DNA of 64,000 bases from Minicystis rosea (GTDB lineage: Bacteria; Myxococcota_A; Polyangia; Polyangiales; Polyangiaceae). Every line of letters begins with the position of its first letter. The first letter of the stretch is position 1. Shown piece after piece: positions 8,044 through 15,604 of the stretch. The stretch is from assembly GCA_001931535.1 (NCBI GenBank), contig CP016211.1:5005573-5069572 (forward strand), in the 5' to 3' direction. The translations under genes were made by a program, and so were the position numbers. The notes below the pieces were generated by a model. It was given only the letters and a program-made list of their open reading frames with translations. It was not told the DNA's origin and made no database searches.

Positions 8044-9267
8044 TCAGCCCCAGGCGAGGCGGAGGCTGCGTGGGCCGCGGTGGAGGAGGTTCGGGACGTA
8101 TTCGAGCGTCTGATCCGGAACGAGCCGCAGGTTCGGCAAGCGCTCGAAGAGCTGCTCCAACACGAGGCGCGCTTCGAGGCGCGCGAGCGGAGCGCCGATG
8201 CAGAAGTGGATGCCGTGGCCGAAGCCGAGGTGTCGCTCGGAGGCGGAGCGGTGCGGGTTCCAACGGTTGGGATCGGTGAACTGCTCCTCGTCTCGGTTCG
8301 CGGCGGCATAGCTCAAGAACAGCCGCTCGCCTGGAGGTAACGAAACGCCCCCGACCGTCGCTTCGGCGCGCACGGTGCGGATCATCCCCTGAATGGGCGC
8401 GTCGAAGCGCAAGGTCTCCTCGATCGCGAGGGGGATGAGATCGGGGTCGTCCACGATCTGCTGCTTCACTCGAGGATCGCGGAGCACGTGGAGCAGGGTG
8501 CTGGCGATCAGGTTGGTCGTGGTCTCGTGGCCGGCGAGGAGGAGGCCCATCATGAAGATCGCGATCTCGGGCGTGCTCATCTCGCCGCCCTCGAAGCGTG
8601 CCTGCACCAAGCTGGTGGTGATGTCGTCCTGCGGGGCGCGCCGGCGAGCTTCGACGATCTCCGTGGTGTAGCGCTGGAACGCGAGCACGCCTTCGGCGCA
8701 CGCGAGCTGCTTCTCCTCGGGGAGGCGGCCGAGGGAGAGCAAGAGCCAGTCGTCCGACCAGCGCTTGACCTTGTCCATGTCGTCGTCGGGGACGCCGCTC
8801 ATGGCGCAGATCACTTTGGCGGGGAGCGGATAGGCGAGCTCGGCGACGATGTCGGCCTCGCCCGCGCCGGCGATGCGATCGAGGATCGTGGAGGCGATGG
8901 CGCGGATGTGCGGTGTCATCGCGTGGATGCGCTCCGGCAGAAAGGCTTTGCCCACGAGGCCGCGCATGCGCGTGTGATGGGGAGGGTCGTCGTTGACGAG
9001 GATCGACATCTCCTCGTAGCCGGTCGCGAGCAGCTCCCGCGTGCGCGGGGAGAGGTCCTGCGGATAGCGGACGGTGTCGTGGGACGCGAAGGTCTTGGGA
9101 TCGCGGACGACCGCGATCACATCGGCGTACCGCGTCACCATCCACATCTCGAGGACGGGATTGAAGAAGACCGACGCCTGCCGGCGCGCCGCTTCCAGCG
9201 CGGGATACGGATCATCGAGGCTCGGTGGGATGAAGGGGTTGAACGGGATCACGGTGCTTCGAGACAC
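8044..9267 (-). CDS. Cytochrome P450
   Basis: A 407-residue soluble bacterial P450. Visible are the I-helix oxygen-activation motif AGHETTT, the ExxR motif ETLR, and the heme loop FGHGIHFCIGAPLARLEA with the Cys thiolate ligand. The GTG at 9267 is chosen because GAGGAGG lies five bases upstream; a longer frame to 9396 lacks such a site. It would need separate ferredoxin and reductase, which are not nearby. It is divergent from a LuxR-type regulator with a 17-bp palindrome between them. The substrate is unknown. Confidence 0.93.
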   Translation of the reverse strand: MSRSTVIPFNPFIPPSLDDPYPALEAARRQASVFFNPVLEMWMVTRYADVIAVVRDPKTFASHDTVRYPQDLSPRTRELLATGYEEMSILVNDDPPHHTRMRGLVGKAFLPERIHAMTPHIRAIASTILDRIAGAGEADIVAELAYPLPAKVICAMSGVPDDDMDKVKRWSDDWLLLSLGRLPEEKQLACAEGVLAFQRYTTEIVEARRRAPQDDITTSLVQARFEGGEMSTPEIAIFMMGLLLAGHETTTNLIASTLLHVLRDPRVKQQIVDDPDLIPLAIEETLRFDAPIQGMIRTVRAEATVGGVSLPPGERLFLSYAAANRDEEQFTDPNRWNPHRSASERHLGFGHGIHFCIGAPLARLEARLVLEQLFERLPNLRLVPDQTLEYVPNLLHRGPRSLRLAWG

Positions 9268-9381
9268 ATGGACCTCCTCGGATCGCGCGCGAGGCGCGGG
9301 CATCTCGACGTCACCCCCGCGGCGCGTCGAGCGACGGAGAACGCTAACGAGGGAGGGTGGCTTCGTCGTCGTCGGGAACGT

Positions 9382-9398
9382 GGATGACGGCGTCATCC
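9382..9398. promoter_or_regulatory. 17-bp palindrome between P450 and LuxR genes
   Basis: GGATGACG-G-CGTCATCC is a perfect 8-bp inverted repeat around one base, in the 215-bp divergent region between the P450 (start 9267) and the LuxR regulator (start 9483). Its size and symmetry suit a dimeric HTH protein such as the adjacent regulator; binding is inferred. Confidence 0.5.
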
Positions 9399-9482
9399 GC
9401 GAGGAGCGGCATCATCACTTCCGATGACGTGGGAGGAGACGACGCACGTTATGCTCGCGCACACGGGGAGCTCGATCGAACG

Positions 9483-10562
9483 ATGCCCAGCGCTGAAAGC
9501 CAGGAGCAGCTCGCGGCCGGGATCCTGCTCGCGGCCGCGGAGGTCGTGACGTACGAGGATTTCGGCGAGATTCTCCCGCGCCTCGGGGCGATGTTGGATG
9601 CGCGCGGAGCCTTCTTCTATCGCTCGGAGGCCGAGCATCCGATCGTGCCCGTGGCCGGCACGTTGCTCCCGCCGATGACGCCCGAGTACCTCGACGCGTA
9701 CTATCAGGACGACCCGCTGCAGCGCGCGGTGCACCGCGACAACCCGCGCATCTTCTTCGGATCGCGCTGCCCCGAGTGGGCCGCGTATCGCGCGCACCGC
9801 GCGCGTGACTTCTTTCGGCGCCACGACGTGGAGTACTTCCTCCACGTGCGCCTCCATGATGGAGGGCATCACGCGCCCGGCGCATCGGGGATGGTCGTGG
9901 TGCGGGCCGCGTGTCAGCCCGATTTCGCGGATGACGATGCGCTCCTCCTCGGGCGCATCTATCCGGCGCTCTCGGCGGCGGCGCGGCGGGGCTCGCGATC
10001 GTTCGAGGGCGCGCGGACGCGATCCATCATGGAGAGCGCGCTCGAGTCTGCGCCGCGCCCGCTCGTGGCGCTCGATCTCGGCGGGCGCGTGATTTGGGCT
10101 TCGCCGCGCGGGGAGCGTCTCTTGGCGTCGCGCACACGACGGCGCGCGCTGGAAGCGGCCCTCGGGGACGCGGCGCGCCGCATCGCCGCGCCGTCGCTGG
10201 CGAGCCTGCCTCCGGCGAACGTCGCGGTGCGCGTGCCGGGCGGACCGCCGCTTCGCATCGAGCTGCGGCTCTGTCGTCCCGCGAGCGGCGCGCCCTTCGT
10301 GCTCGCCGAGATCGATGCCGGTGATCCGCCGCCTCCCCTCGCCGCGCTCGCGGCGCGCCACGGGCTCACGCGCGCCGAGGCGAAGGTCCTCGATCTCGTC
10401 GCGCGCGGACAGCGCGATCGCGAGATCGCCGCCCGTCAACGCACCTCGCTCGCCACGGTGCGCACCCACGTGAGCCGCGTGTTGAGCAAGCTCGGCGTGC
10501 GCTCCCGCGTCGAAGCAACGTTGATTGCACGTGGAGCGCCGGTGGAAAGGGAGAGCGTTTAG
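9483..10562 (+). CDS. LuxR-family transcriptional regulator
   Basis: The 359-residue protein has a long N-terminal sensory region (residues 1-290, GAF/PAS-like, not clearly identified). The C-terminal LuxR/NarL helix-turn-helix reads HGLTRAEAKVLDLVARGQRD then TSLATVRTHVSRVLSKLGVRSR. There is no receiver Asp motif at the N-terminus, so it is not a classical response regulator. The ATG at 9483 is the first plausible start; the frame is open upstream to 9357 but would overlap the divergent promoter. It likely controls the P450. Confidence 0.85.
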   Translation: MPSAESQEQLAAGILLAAAEVVTYEDFGEILPRLGAMLDARGAFFYRSEAEHPIVPVAGTLLPPMTPEYLDAYYQDDPLQRAVHRDNPRIFFGSRCPEWAAYRAHRARDFFRRHDVEYFLHVRLHDGGHHAPGASGMVVVRAACQPDFADDDALLLGRIYPALSAAARRGSRSFEGARTRSIMESALESAPRPLVALDLGGRVIWASPRGERLLASRTRRRALEAALGDAARRIAAPSLASLPPANVAVRVPGGPPLRIELRLCRPASGAPFVLAEIDAGDPPPPLAALAARHGLTRAEAKVLDLVARGQRDREIAARQRTSLATVRTHVSRVLSKLGVRSRVEATLIARGAPVERESV

Positions 10563-10600
10563 CGAAGCGCCGATTCCCTGATACGCTCGGATCAATCTGC

Positions 10601-10939
10601 ATGACAGGCCGCAACGCAATCCTTGCCCTCGTCTTCGTCGCGGCCTCGGCGTGCAGCGAGCAGAAGATCGCGCCCAAGATCGCCGGCGCCGGGGCGAGCA
10701 GCGCGATTGCGCTCGCACTGGCGGCCGCCAACCGCGCCACCACCGGCGAGTGTTGGAGCTATTGCCGACTCGGGACGGTCTGCGACAAGGCTTCGGGCTT
10801 GTGCGTCGAGGCCAGCTCGTACATGCCGCCGGCCCAACACTCGGCGCCTCCGGTGCAGCAGGAGCGAGCGGCGCCCGAAGCGCACGAGTACGAGATTCCT
10901 CCCCTCCCATCGAATGCGCCCGGCGCGTCGGTGCCGTAG
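10601..10939 (+). CDS. Small Cys-containing lipoprotein
   Basis: A 112-residue protein with a clear lipoprotein signal (AILALVFVAASAC). A short Cys knot-like segment GECWSYCRLGTVCDKASGLC follows, then a Pro-rich tail. Four Cys in 20 residues suggests two disulfides in an exported mini-domain, a layout common in small myxobacterial lipoproteins. The function is unknown. Confidence 0.7.
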   Translation: MTGRNAILALVFVAASACSEQKIAPKIAGAGASSAIALALAAANRATTGECWSYCRLGTVCDKASGLCVEASSYMPPAQHSAPPVQQERAAPEAHEYEIPPLPSNAPGASVP

Positions 10940-11051
10940 CGCTCGCGTCGATGGCGCTCCGTCGTTCGGCGAGCGAACGCGGACAGCGCCCGTCATCGAA
11001 CGATGATCCTCTCTCGGAGCACGAGCTTCGCGCCGCGAGAGGCCCGACGCC

Positions 11052-11840
11052 TCAACGCCGCCGGTCGGCGAGGGCTTGTGCGGCTTCGATGATCTTGCCG
11101 AAGCCCGCCGCGTCGAGCGAGGCGCCGCCGACGAGCGCACCATCGATGTCCGGTTGCGAGAGCAGCGTCGCGGCGTTGTCCGCTTTCACGCTGCCGCCAT
11201 AGAGAATGCGGGTTTGCTCCGCGAGCGCAGGCGAGCCCTTGGCGAGCAGCGCGCGGATGTGCGCGTGCACTTCTTGAGCGTCCTCGGGCTTCGCGACTTT
11301 GCCGGTGCCGATGGCCCACACGGGCTCGTAGGCAATGGCGCCGAAGCCCGGCTGCCGAGCGAGCGCATCCATCGTGGCGCGCACCTGACGCTCGACGACG
11401 GCGAGCGTTTGGCCGGCCTCGCGCTCCTCCAAGGTCTCGCCGACGCAGACGATCGGACGCGGCCCGTGCTGCATCGCGGCCGCCGTCTTCTTCGCCACGA
11501 CGGCGTCGGTCTCACCGTAGAGCTGACGTCGCTCGCTGTGGCCGAGGATCACCCACGTCGCGCCCGCGTCGCGGATCATCCCGCTCGCCACCTCGCCGGT
11601 GAAAGCGCCTGTCTGCTCGTGGCTCATGTTCTGCGCGGCCACGGCGACCTTCGCTTCCATGGAATCGATGCGATCGGCGACGACACCGAGCACGGGGAAC
11701 GGCGGCGCCACCAAGACGTCCACACGTTCATGATCGGCGGACGCGCGCCCGACCGCCGAAGCGAGGGCGCGTGCTTCGGCCGGGCTGCCGGCGTTCATCT
11801 TCCAATTGCCTGCAATGAGAGGCCGTCGCGAGGGGTGCAC
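11052..11840 (-). CDS. tpiA: Triosephosphate isomerase
   Basis: This 262-residue enzyme interconverts glyceraldehyde-3-phosphate and dihydroxyacetone phosphate. All catalytic motifs are present: PLIAGNWKMN (Lys), ILGHSERR (His) and AYEPVWAIGTG (Glu), with phosphate loop LYGGSVK. The start is GTG 11840, giving the normal N-terminus; the frame runs far upstream without meaning. It is divergent from the microcompartment operon (129 bp between starts). Since the operon encodes a DeoC aldolase that would make glyceraldehyde-3-phosphate, the pairing may be functional, though TPI is also a housekeeping glycolytic enzyme. Confidence 0.97.
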   Translation of the reverse strand: MHPSRRPLIAGNWKMNAGSPAEARALASAVGRASADHERVDVLVAPPFPVLGVVADRIDSMEAKVAVAAQNMSHEQTGAFTGEVASGMIRDAGATWVILGHSERRQLYGETDAVVAKKTAAAMQHGPRPIVCVGETLEEREAGQTLAVVERQVRATMDALARQPGFGAIAYEPVWAIGTGKVAKPEDAQEVHAHIRALLAKGSPALAEQTRILYGGSVKADNAATLLSQPDIDGALVGGASLDAAGFGKIIEAAQALADRRR

Positions 11841-11969
11841 GCTGTCTCCGTTTCGCGCGGCAGAGTAGCGCGACGGCGCCGCGGTCCAATCTTCCCATGG
11901 CCGTTCGTTTCGATTAGGGTCACGCTCGCCGATGTGCGCCGGTGACGTGCGCGCCGCGCGAAACTGCGA

Positions 11970-13406
11970 ATGAGTGTGACCCCGAGCCCCGGCCCTGTCG
12001 TCCTCGCCAGCGATCACGGCGGATTCGATCTCAAGGAAGCGATCAAGCGGCACCTCGCCGCGCGCGGCGTGCCGCTTCGCGACGCCGGCACGCATTCCAA
12101 GGAGGCCGTCGATTACCCCGTCTTCGCGCGCGCGGCCGCCGAGGCCGTGGCCCGCGGTGAAGCGTGGCGCGGCATCGTCGTCGACGGCGCGGGCATCGGA
12201 TCGGGAATGGTCGCGAACAAGATCCCCGGCGTGCGAGCGGGCATGGCCTTCGACGTGGCCACCGCGAAGAACGCCCGCGAGCACAATGACGCGAACGTTT
12301 TGACGCTGGGCGCCGGATATCTCAGCGAAGAAAACGCCCTGAAGATCGTTGACGTCTTCCTGTCCACCGAGTGTACTGCCGACCGTCACAAGCGACGGGT
12401 CGCGATGATCGACGCGCTCGACGCGGGGCGCGGATTGCCTCCCCCAGCCGCAACGAGGAACAGCTCTCCCATGGCATCGGCCACCGGCGACTACGAGTCG
12501 CTCGTTCAATCGATCATGCAGGTTCTCACGCAGAATCCTGCCCTGCTGGCTCCCCTCTTCACGACCCACGGCGGCGCGCCCGTCCATTGCGTCGGCGGCC
12601 AATGCGTCGGCTGTGGCCATTGCGTGTCGAAGCGCGCGGACACGGTGCGCAGCTTCCTCGGCAATGCGCGTGACGTGCGCCTCGCCGGCGCGCCCGGCAT
12701 CGACGCCGTGCCGCAGGATCTGGCGCGGCTCATCGATCACACGCTGCTCCGCGCCGACGCGACGTACGCCGACATCGACAAGCTCTGCGACGAGGCGCTC
12801 AAGTACAACTTCGCCAGCGTCTGCGTGAACCCGGTGTACGTGAAGCGCTGTGCGCAGAAGCTCCGCGGCGCTCAGCCCGTGGTGTGCACGGTCGTCGGCT
12901 TCCCGCTCGGCGCCACGCCCTCCGAGGTGAAGGCGCTCGAAGCGCGCCGCGCCATCCGCGACGGCGCCCGCGAGATCGACATGGTGCTCGCCATCGGCGC
13001 GCTCAAGTCGGGCGACCTCAAGTACGTCTACGAGGACATCCGCACCGTGGCCGAGGCCGCGCACGACGGCCGCGCCATCCTCAAGGTGATCCTCGAGACG
13101 GCGCTCCTCACCGACGAAGAGAAGGTCGCCGCCTGCGTCGCCGCCAAGCGCGCCCGCGCCGATTTCGTGAAGACCTCGACCGGCTTCTCCAAGGGCGGCG
13201 CGACGGTCCACGACATCGAGCTCATGGCCAAGGCGGTCGATCACCAGCTCGGCGTGAAGGCGTCGGGCGGCGTCGGCTCCGCGGCCGACGCCCGCAAGAT
13301 GATCGAGGCCGGCGCGACGCGCATCGGCGCCTCCGTCGGCGTGAAGATCGTGCAGGAGTCGAAGGGCCAAGCGCCTACCGGCGGCTCCTCCAAGGCCGCT
13401 TACTAG
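11970..13406 (+). CDS. RpiB-DeoC fusion enzyme, BMC cargo
   Basis: One 478-residue chain. Residues 9-150 are ribose-5-phosphate isomerase B (VLASDHGGFDLK, ANKIPGVRAG). Residues 246-462 are deoxyribose-phosphate aldolase with both active-site lysines in DFVKTSTGFSKGG (K401) and GVKASGGVG (K430) and Asp in REIDMVLAIG. The linker holds an amphipathic helix (ESLVQSIMQVLTQ, about 176-188) like encapsulation peptides, then Cys 207, 212, 215, 218 (CVGGQCVGCGHC), a possible metal or Fe-S knuckle. The Cys that acts as base in E. coli RpiB is Asp72 here (DGAGIG). The chemistry would be aldose/ketose pentose-phosphate isomerisation and cleavage of deoxyribose-5-phosphate to acetaldehyde and glyceraldehyde-3-phosphate. 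There is no frameshift or internal stop at the junction. Confidence 0.93.
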   Translation: MSVTPSPGPVVLASDHGGFDLKEAIKRHLAARGVPLRDAGTHSKEAVDYPVFARAAAEAVARGEAWRGIVVDGAGIGSGMVANKIPGVRAGMAFDVATAKNAREHNDANVLTLGAGYLSEENALKIVDVFLSTECTADRHKRRVAMIDALDAGRGLPPPAATRNSSPMASATGDYESLVQSIMQVLTQNPALLAPLFTTHGGAPVHCVGGQCVGCGHCVSKRADTVRSFLGNARDVRLAGAPGIDAVPQDLARLIDHTLLRADATYADIDKLCDEALKYNFASVCVNPVYVKRCAQKLRGAQPVVCTVVGFPLGATPSEVKALEARRAIRDGAREIDMVLAIGALKSGDLKYVYEDIRTVAEAAHDGRAILKVILETALLTDEEKVAACVAAKRARADFVKTSTGFSKGGATVHDIELMAKAVDHQLGVKASGGVGSAADARKMIEAGATRIGASVGVKIVQESKGQAPTGGSSKAAY

Positions 13407-13446
13407 CTGAACGCCAGGAACGAACGAGCCAGGAACCAACGAGAAG

Positions 13447-14082
13447 ATGGCCGACCTCCGAAGCTTCGTATTCCTCGACTCGCTGCAACCGCAGCTCGCC
13501 GCCTACCTGGGGACGACCGCGAAGGGCTTCCTCCCCATCGCCGGCGAGGCCTCGCTGATCGTCGAGATCTCCCCCGGCATCGAGATCAACCGCATCACCG
13601 ACGTGGCCGTGAAGGCGACCGACGTGCGCCCGGGCATGCAGATCGTCGAGCGCCTCTACGGCATGCTCGAGGTGCACAGCCCCTCGCAGGCGGACGTGCG
13701 CCAGGCCGGCCAGGCGATCCTCGACACGCTGAACCTCAAGGAGGAGGACCGCATCAAGCCGCGCGTCCTCTCCTCGCAGGTCATCAAGCACGTCGACGAT
13801 CTCCAGGTGCAGCTCATCAACCGGAACCGCCAGGGCATGATGCTCATCGCGGGCGAGTCGCTCTTCATCATGGAGGTCGAGCCCGCCGGCTACGCGGCCT
13901 TCGCCGCCAACGAGGCGGAGAAAGCGGCGGAGATCAACGTCGTCGACGTGCGCATGACGGGCGCCTTCGGCCGCATCTACCTGGGCGGCGAGCAGCGCGA
14001 CATCGACGTCGCCTCCGTGGCGGCGACCAAGGCGATCGAGGGCCTCAAGGGGCGCGAGGCGAAGTCCTCTCGGAAGGATTGA
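13447..14082 (+). CDS. BMC-T shell protein, CsoS1D-like (first copy)
   Basis: This 211-residue protein has two fused BMC domains and would form pseudohexameric trimers in the facets of the shell. The start LRSFVFLDSLQPQLAAYLGT and later QVQLINRNRQGMMLIAGESL match the tandem-domain, permuted type known as CsoS1D-like, whose trimers can stack and have gated large pores. It resembles H. ochraceum Hoch_5816-type proteins as I recall them. It lies 40 bp after the fusion enzyme and 6 bp before a paralogue. Confidence 0.93.
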   Translation: MADLRSFVFLDSLQPQLAAYLGTTAKGFLPIAGEASLIVEISPGIEINRITDVAVKATDVRPGMQIVERLYGMLEVHSPSQADVRQAGQAILDTLNLKEEDRIKPRVLSSQVIKHVDDLQVQLINRNRQGMMLIAGESLFIMEVEPAGYAAFAANEAEKAAEINVVDVRMTGAFGRIYLGGEQRDIDVASVAATKAIEGLKGREAKSSRKD

Positions 14083-14088
14083 GCGGTC

Positions 14089-14721
14089 ATGAGTGGCGCT
14101 GGTATCGATCTTCGTAGCTACGTTTACCTCGACTCGCTGCAGCCGCAGCACGCGGCCTTCCTCGGGACGGTGGCCAAGGGCTTCCTCCCCGTCCGCCGGC
14201 AGGCGTCTCTCTTCATCGAGATCGCGCCGGGCATCGCCATCAACCACCTCACCGACGTGGCGGTGAAGGCCACGCGCGTCACGCCGGGCATGCAGATCGT
14301 CGAGCGCCTCTACGGGCTGCTCGAGATCCACCACGACGAGCAGGCCGAGGTGCGCCGCGCCGGCGACGCCATCCTCGCCGAGATCGGCGCCACGGAAGAC
14401 TCGCGCATCAAGCCCGAGATCCTCTCGTCGCAGGTCATCCGTCACCTCGACGATCGGCAGACGCAGCTCATCAACCGCGTGCGTCACGGCCACATGATCA
14501 TCGCGGGCCAGTCGCTCTACACGCTCGAGGTGCAGCCCGCGGCCAACGCCGCGCTGGCCGCCAACGAGGCGGAGAAGGCGGCGAACATCAAGGTGCTCGA
14601 GATCGTGTCCTTCGGCTCGCTGGGCCGGGTCTACCTCGCCGGCGCGGACCGCGACATCGACGTCGCCTGGCCCGCCGCGGAGAACGCGATCAAGCAGCTC
14701 AACGGACGGACGGGGAAGTGA
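14089..14721 (+). CDS. BMC-T shell protein, CsoS1D-like (second copy)
   Basis: A 210-residue paralogue of the preceding gene (LRSYVYLDSLQPQHAAFLGT; TQLINRVRHGHMIIAGQSLY), about 60 percent identical by eye, also with two permuted BMC domains. Adjacent tandem duplication then divergence is likely, and the two could form mixed or alternative gated pores. It resembles the H. ochraceum Hoch_3341/5816 pair, which there is split between loci. It ends 89 bp before the BMC-H gene. Confidence 0.93.
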   Translation: MSGAGIDLRSYVYLDSLQPQHAAFLGTVAKGFLPVRRQASLFIEIAPGIAINHLTDVAVKATRVTPGMQIVERLYGLLEIHHDEQAEVRRAGDAILAEIGATEDSRIKPEILSSQVIRHLDDRQTQLINRVRHGHMIIAGQSLYTLEVQPAANAALAANEAEKAANIKVLEIVSFGSLGRVYLAGADRDIDVAWPAAENAIKQLNGRTGK

Positions 14722-14810
14722 AATTCACCTCGCGGTGATCCGCGGGGCAATGAGCGTGATGGATGCGGGCGTGAGGCTCGCCGAGAAACGCCGGAGCACG
14801 GAGAAGGAAA

Positions 14811-15128
14811 ATGGCCGAAGCATTGGGAATGATTGAGACGCGCTCGTTCGCGGCGATGGTCGAGGCCTCCGACGCCATGGTGAAGGCGGCGAAGGTCGAG
14901 CTCGTCGGCTACGAGAAGACCGGCGGCGGCTATGTGACCGCGATCATCCGCGGCGACGTCGCGGCCGTGAAGGCGGCGGTCGAGGCCGGCCAGAACGGCG
15001 CCGCGCGCGTCGGCGAGATCGTGTCGACGCACATCATCGCGCGCCCGCACGTCAACGTGGACCTCGTCCTTCCGCTCGGCCGCAAGTCCGAGGTCGAGAA
15101 GGAGATCGCCTCGCGCGGCGGCCGCTAG
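14811..15128 (+). CDS. BMC-H hexameric shell protein
   Basis: This 105-residue single-BMC-domain protein forms the hexamers that tile the microcompartment facets. It begins EALGMIETRSFAAMVEASDA, has the pore-loop region GYEKTGGGYVTAIIRGD, and keeps the edge and C-terminal HIIARPHVNVDLVLPLGR. A strong ribosome site (GGAGAAGGA) precedes the start, fitting its role as the most abundant shell protein. It closely resembles H. ochraceum Hoch_5815. A terminator-like hairpin follows 88 bp after the stop. Confidence 0.97.
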   Translation: MAEALGMIETRSFAAMVEASDAMVKAAKVELVGYEKTGGGYVTAIIRGDVAAVKAAVEAGQNGAARVGEIVSTHIIARPHVNVDLVLPLGRKSEVEKEIASRGGR

Positions 15129-15216
15129 CCACACGTTGCTTTCCTGCGGTGCGTCCGCCGCGGCCTCGACGGCCCAGCGGCGGGCGCGCGCGGCGGAAAT
15201 CAACGCATGGCTGGGT

Positions 15217-15247
15217 GACCGGGCTACGTCGTGGCCCGGTCTGTTTT
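15217..15247 (+). terminator. Intra-operon terminator or attenuator after BMC-H
   Basis: GACCGGGC (15217-15224) pairs perfectly with GCCCGGTC (15234-15241) around a 9-nt loop, followed by TGTTTTCG. This looks like a weak intrinsic terminator between the BMC-H and BMC-P genes, where partial read-through would lower expression of downstream pentamers and enzyme relative to hexamer. Confidence 0.6.
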
Positions 15248-15273
15248 CGTTCGCGTACGAGAGGTGGTGAGCG

Positions 15274-15588
15274 ATGCTCCTGGCGAAGGTGGTCGGGACC
15301 TTGGTCGCGACGCGCAAGGATCCCAAGATCGAAGGGCTCAAGTTCCTGGTGCTGCGCCAGGTGAACCCGGAGACGATGCAAGAGGGCGGCTACGTCGTGG
15401 CGAACGACGCGGTGGGCTGTGGCGTGGGCGAGTACGTGCTCTACGCGTCGGGCTCTTCTGCGCGCCAGACCGAGGTCACCAAGGACCGCCCCTGTGATGC
15501 GGTCATCATGGCCATCGTCGACTCGTGGGAGATCGGCGGCGACGGCAAGTACGAGAAGCACGGCCAGAACAGCGGCTACGCCGACTGA
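15274..15588 (+). CDS. BMC-P pentameric vertex protein (first copy)
   Basis: A 104-residue EutN/CcmL-family protein that caps shell vertices as pentamers. The family pattern is clear: MLLAKVVGTLVATRKDPKIE, then LKFLVLRQVN, a hydrophobic core VGCGVGEYVLYASGSSARQT and the final AVIMAIVDSWEI. It is first of three pentamer genes in the operon and lies between the BMC-H and aldehyde dehydrogenase genes, 16 bp before the latter. Confidence 0.95.
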   Translation: MLLAKVVGTLVATRKDPKIEGLKFLVLRQVNPETMQEGGYVVANDAVGCGVGEYVLYASGSSARQTEVTKDRPCDAVIMAIVDSWEIGGDGKYEKHGQNSGYAD

Positions 15589-15604
15589 CACATCGAGCTA
15601 GGCG

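Noticed and set aside
11841..13439. N-terminal extension of TPI to 795 codons
   Set aside because: The extension is antisense to the RpiB-DeoC fusion. The normal TPI N-terminus begins at GTG 11840.
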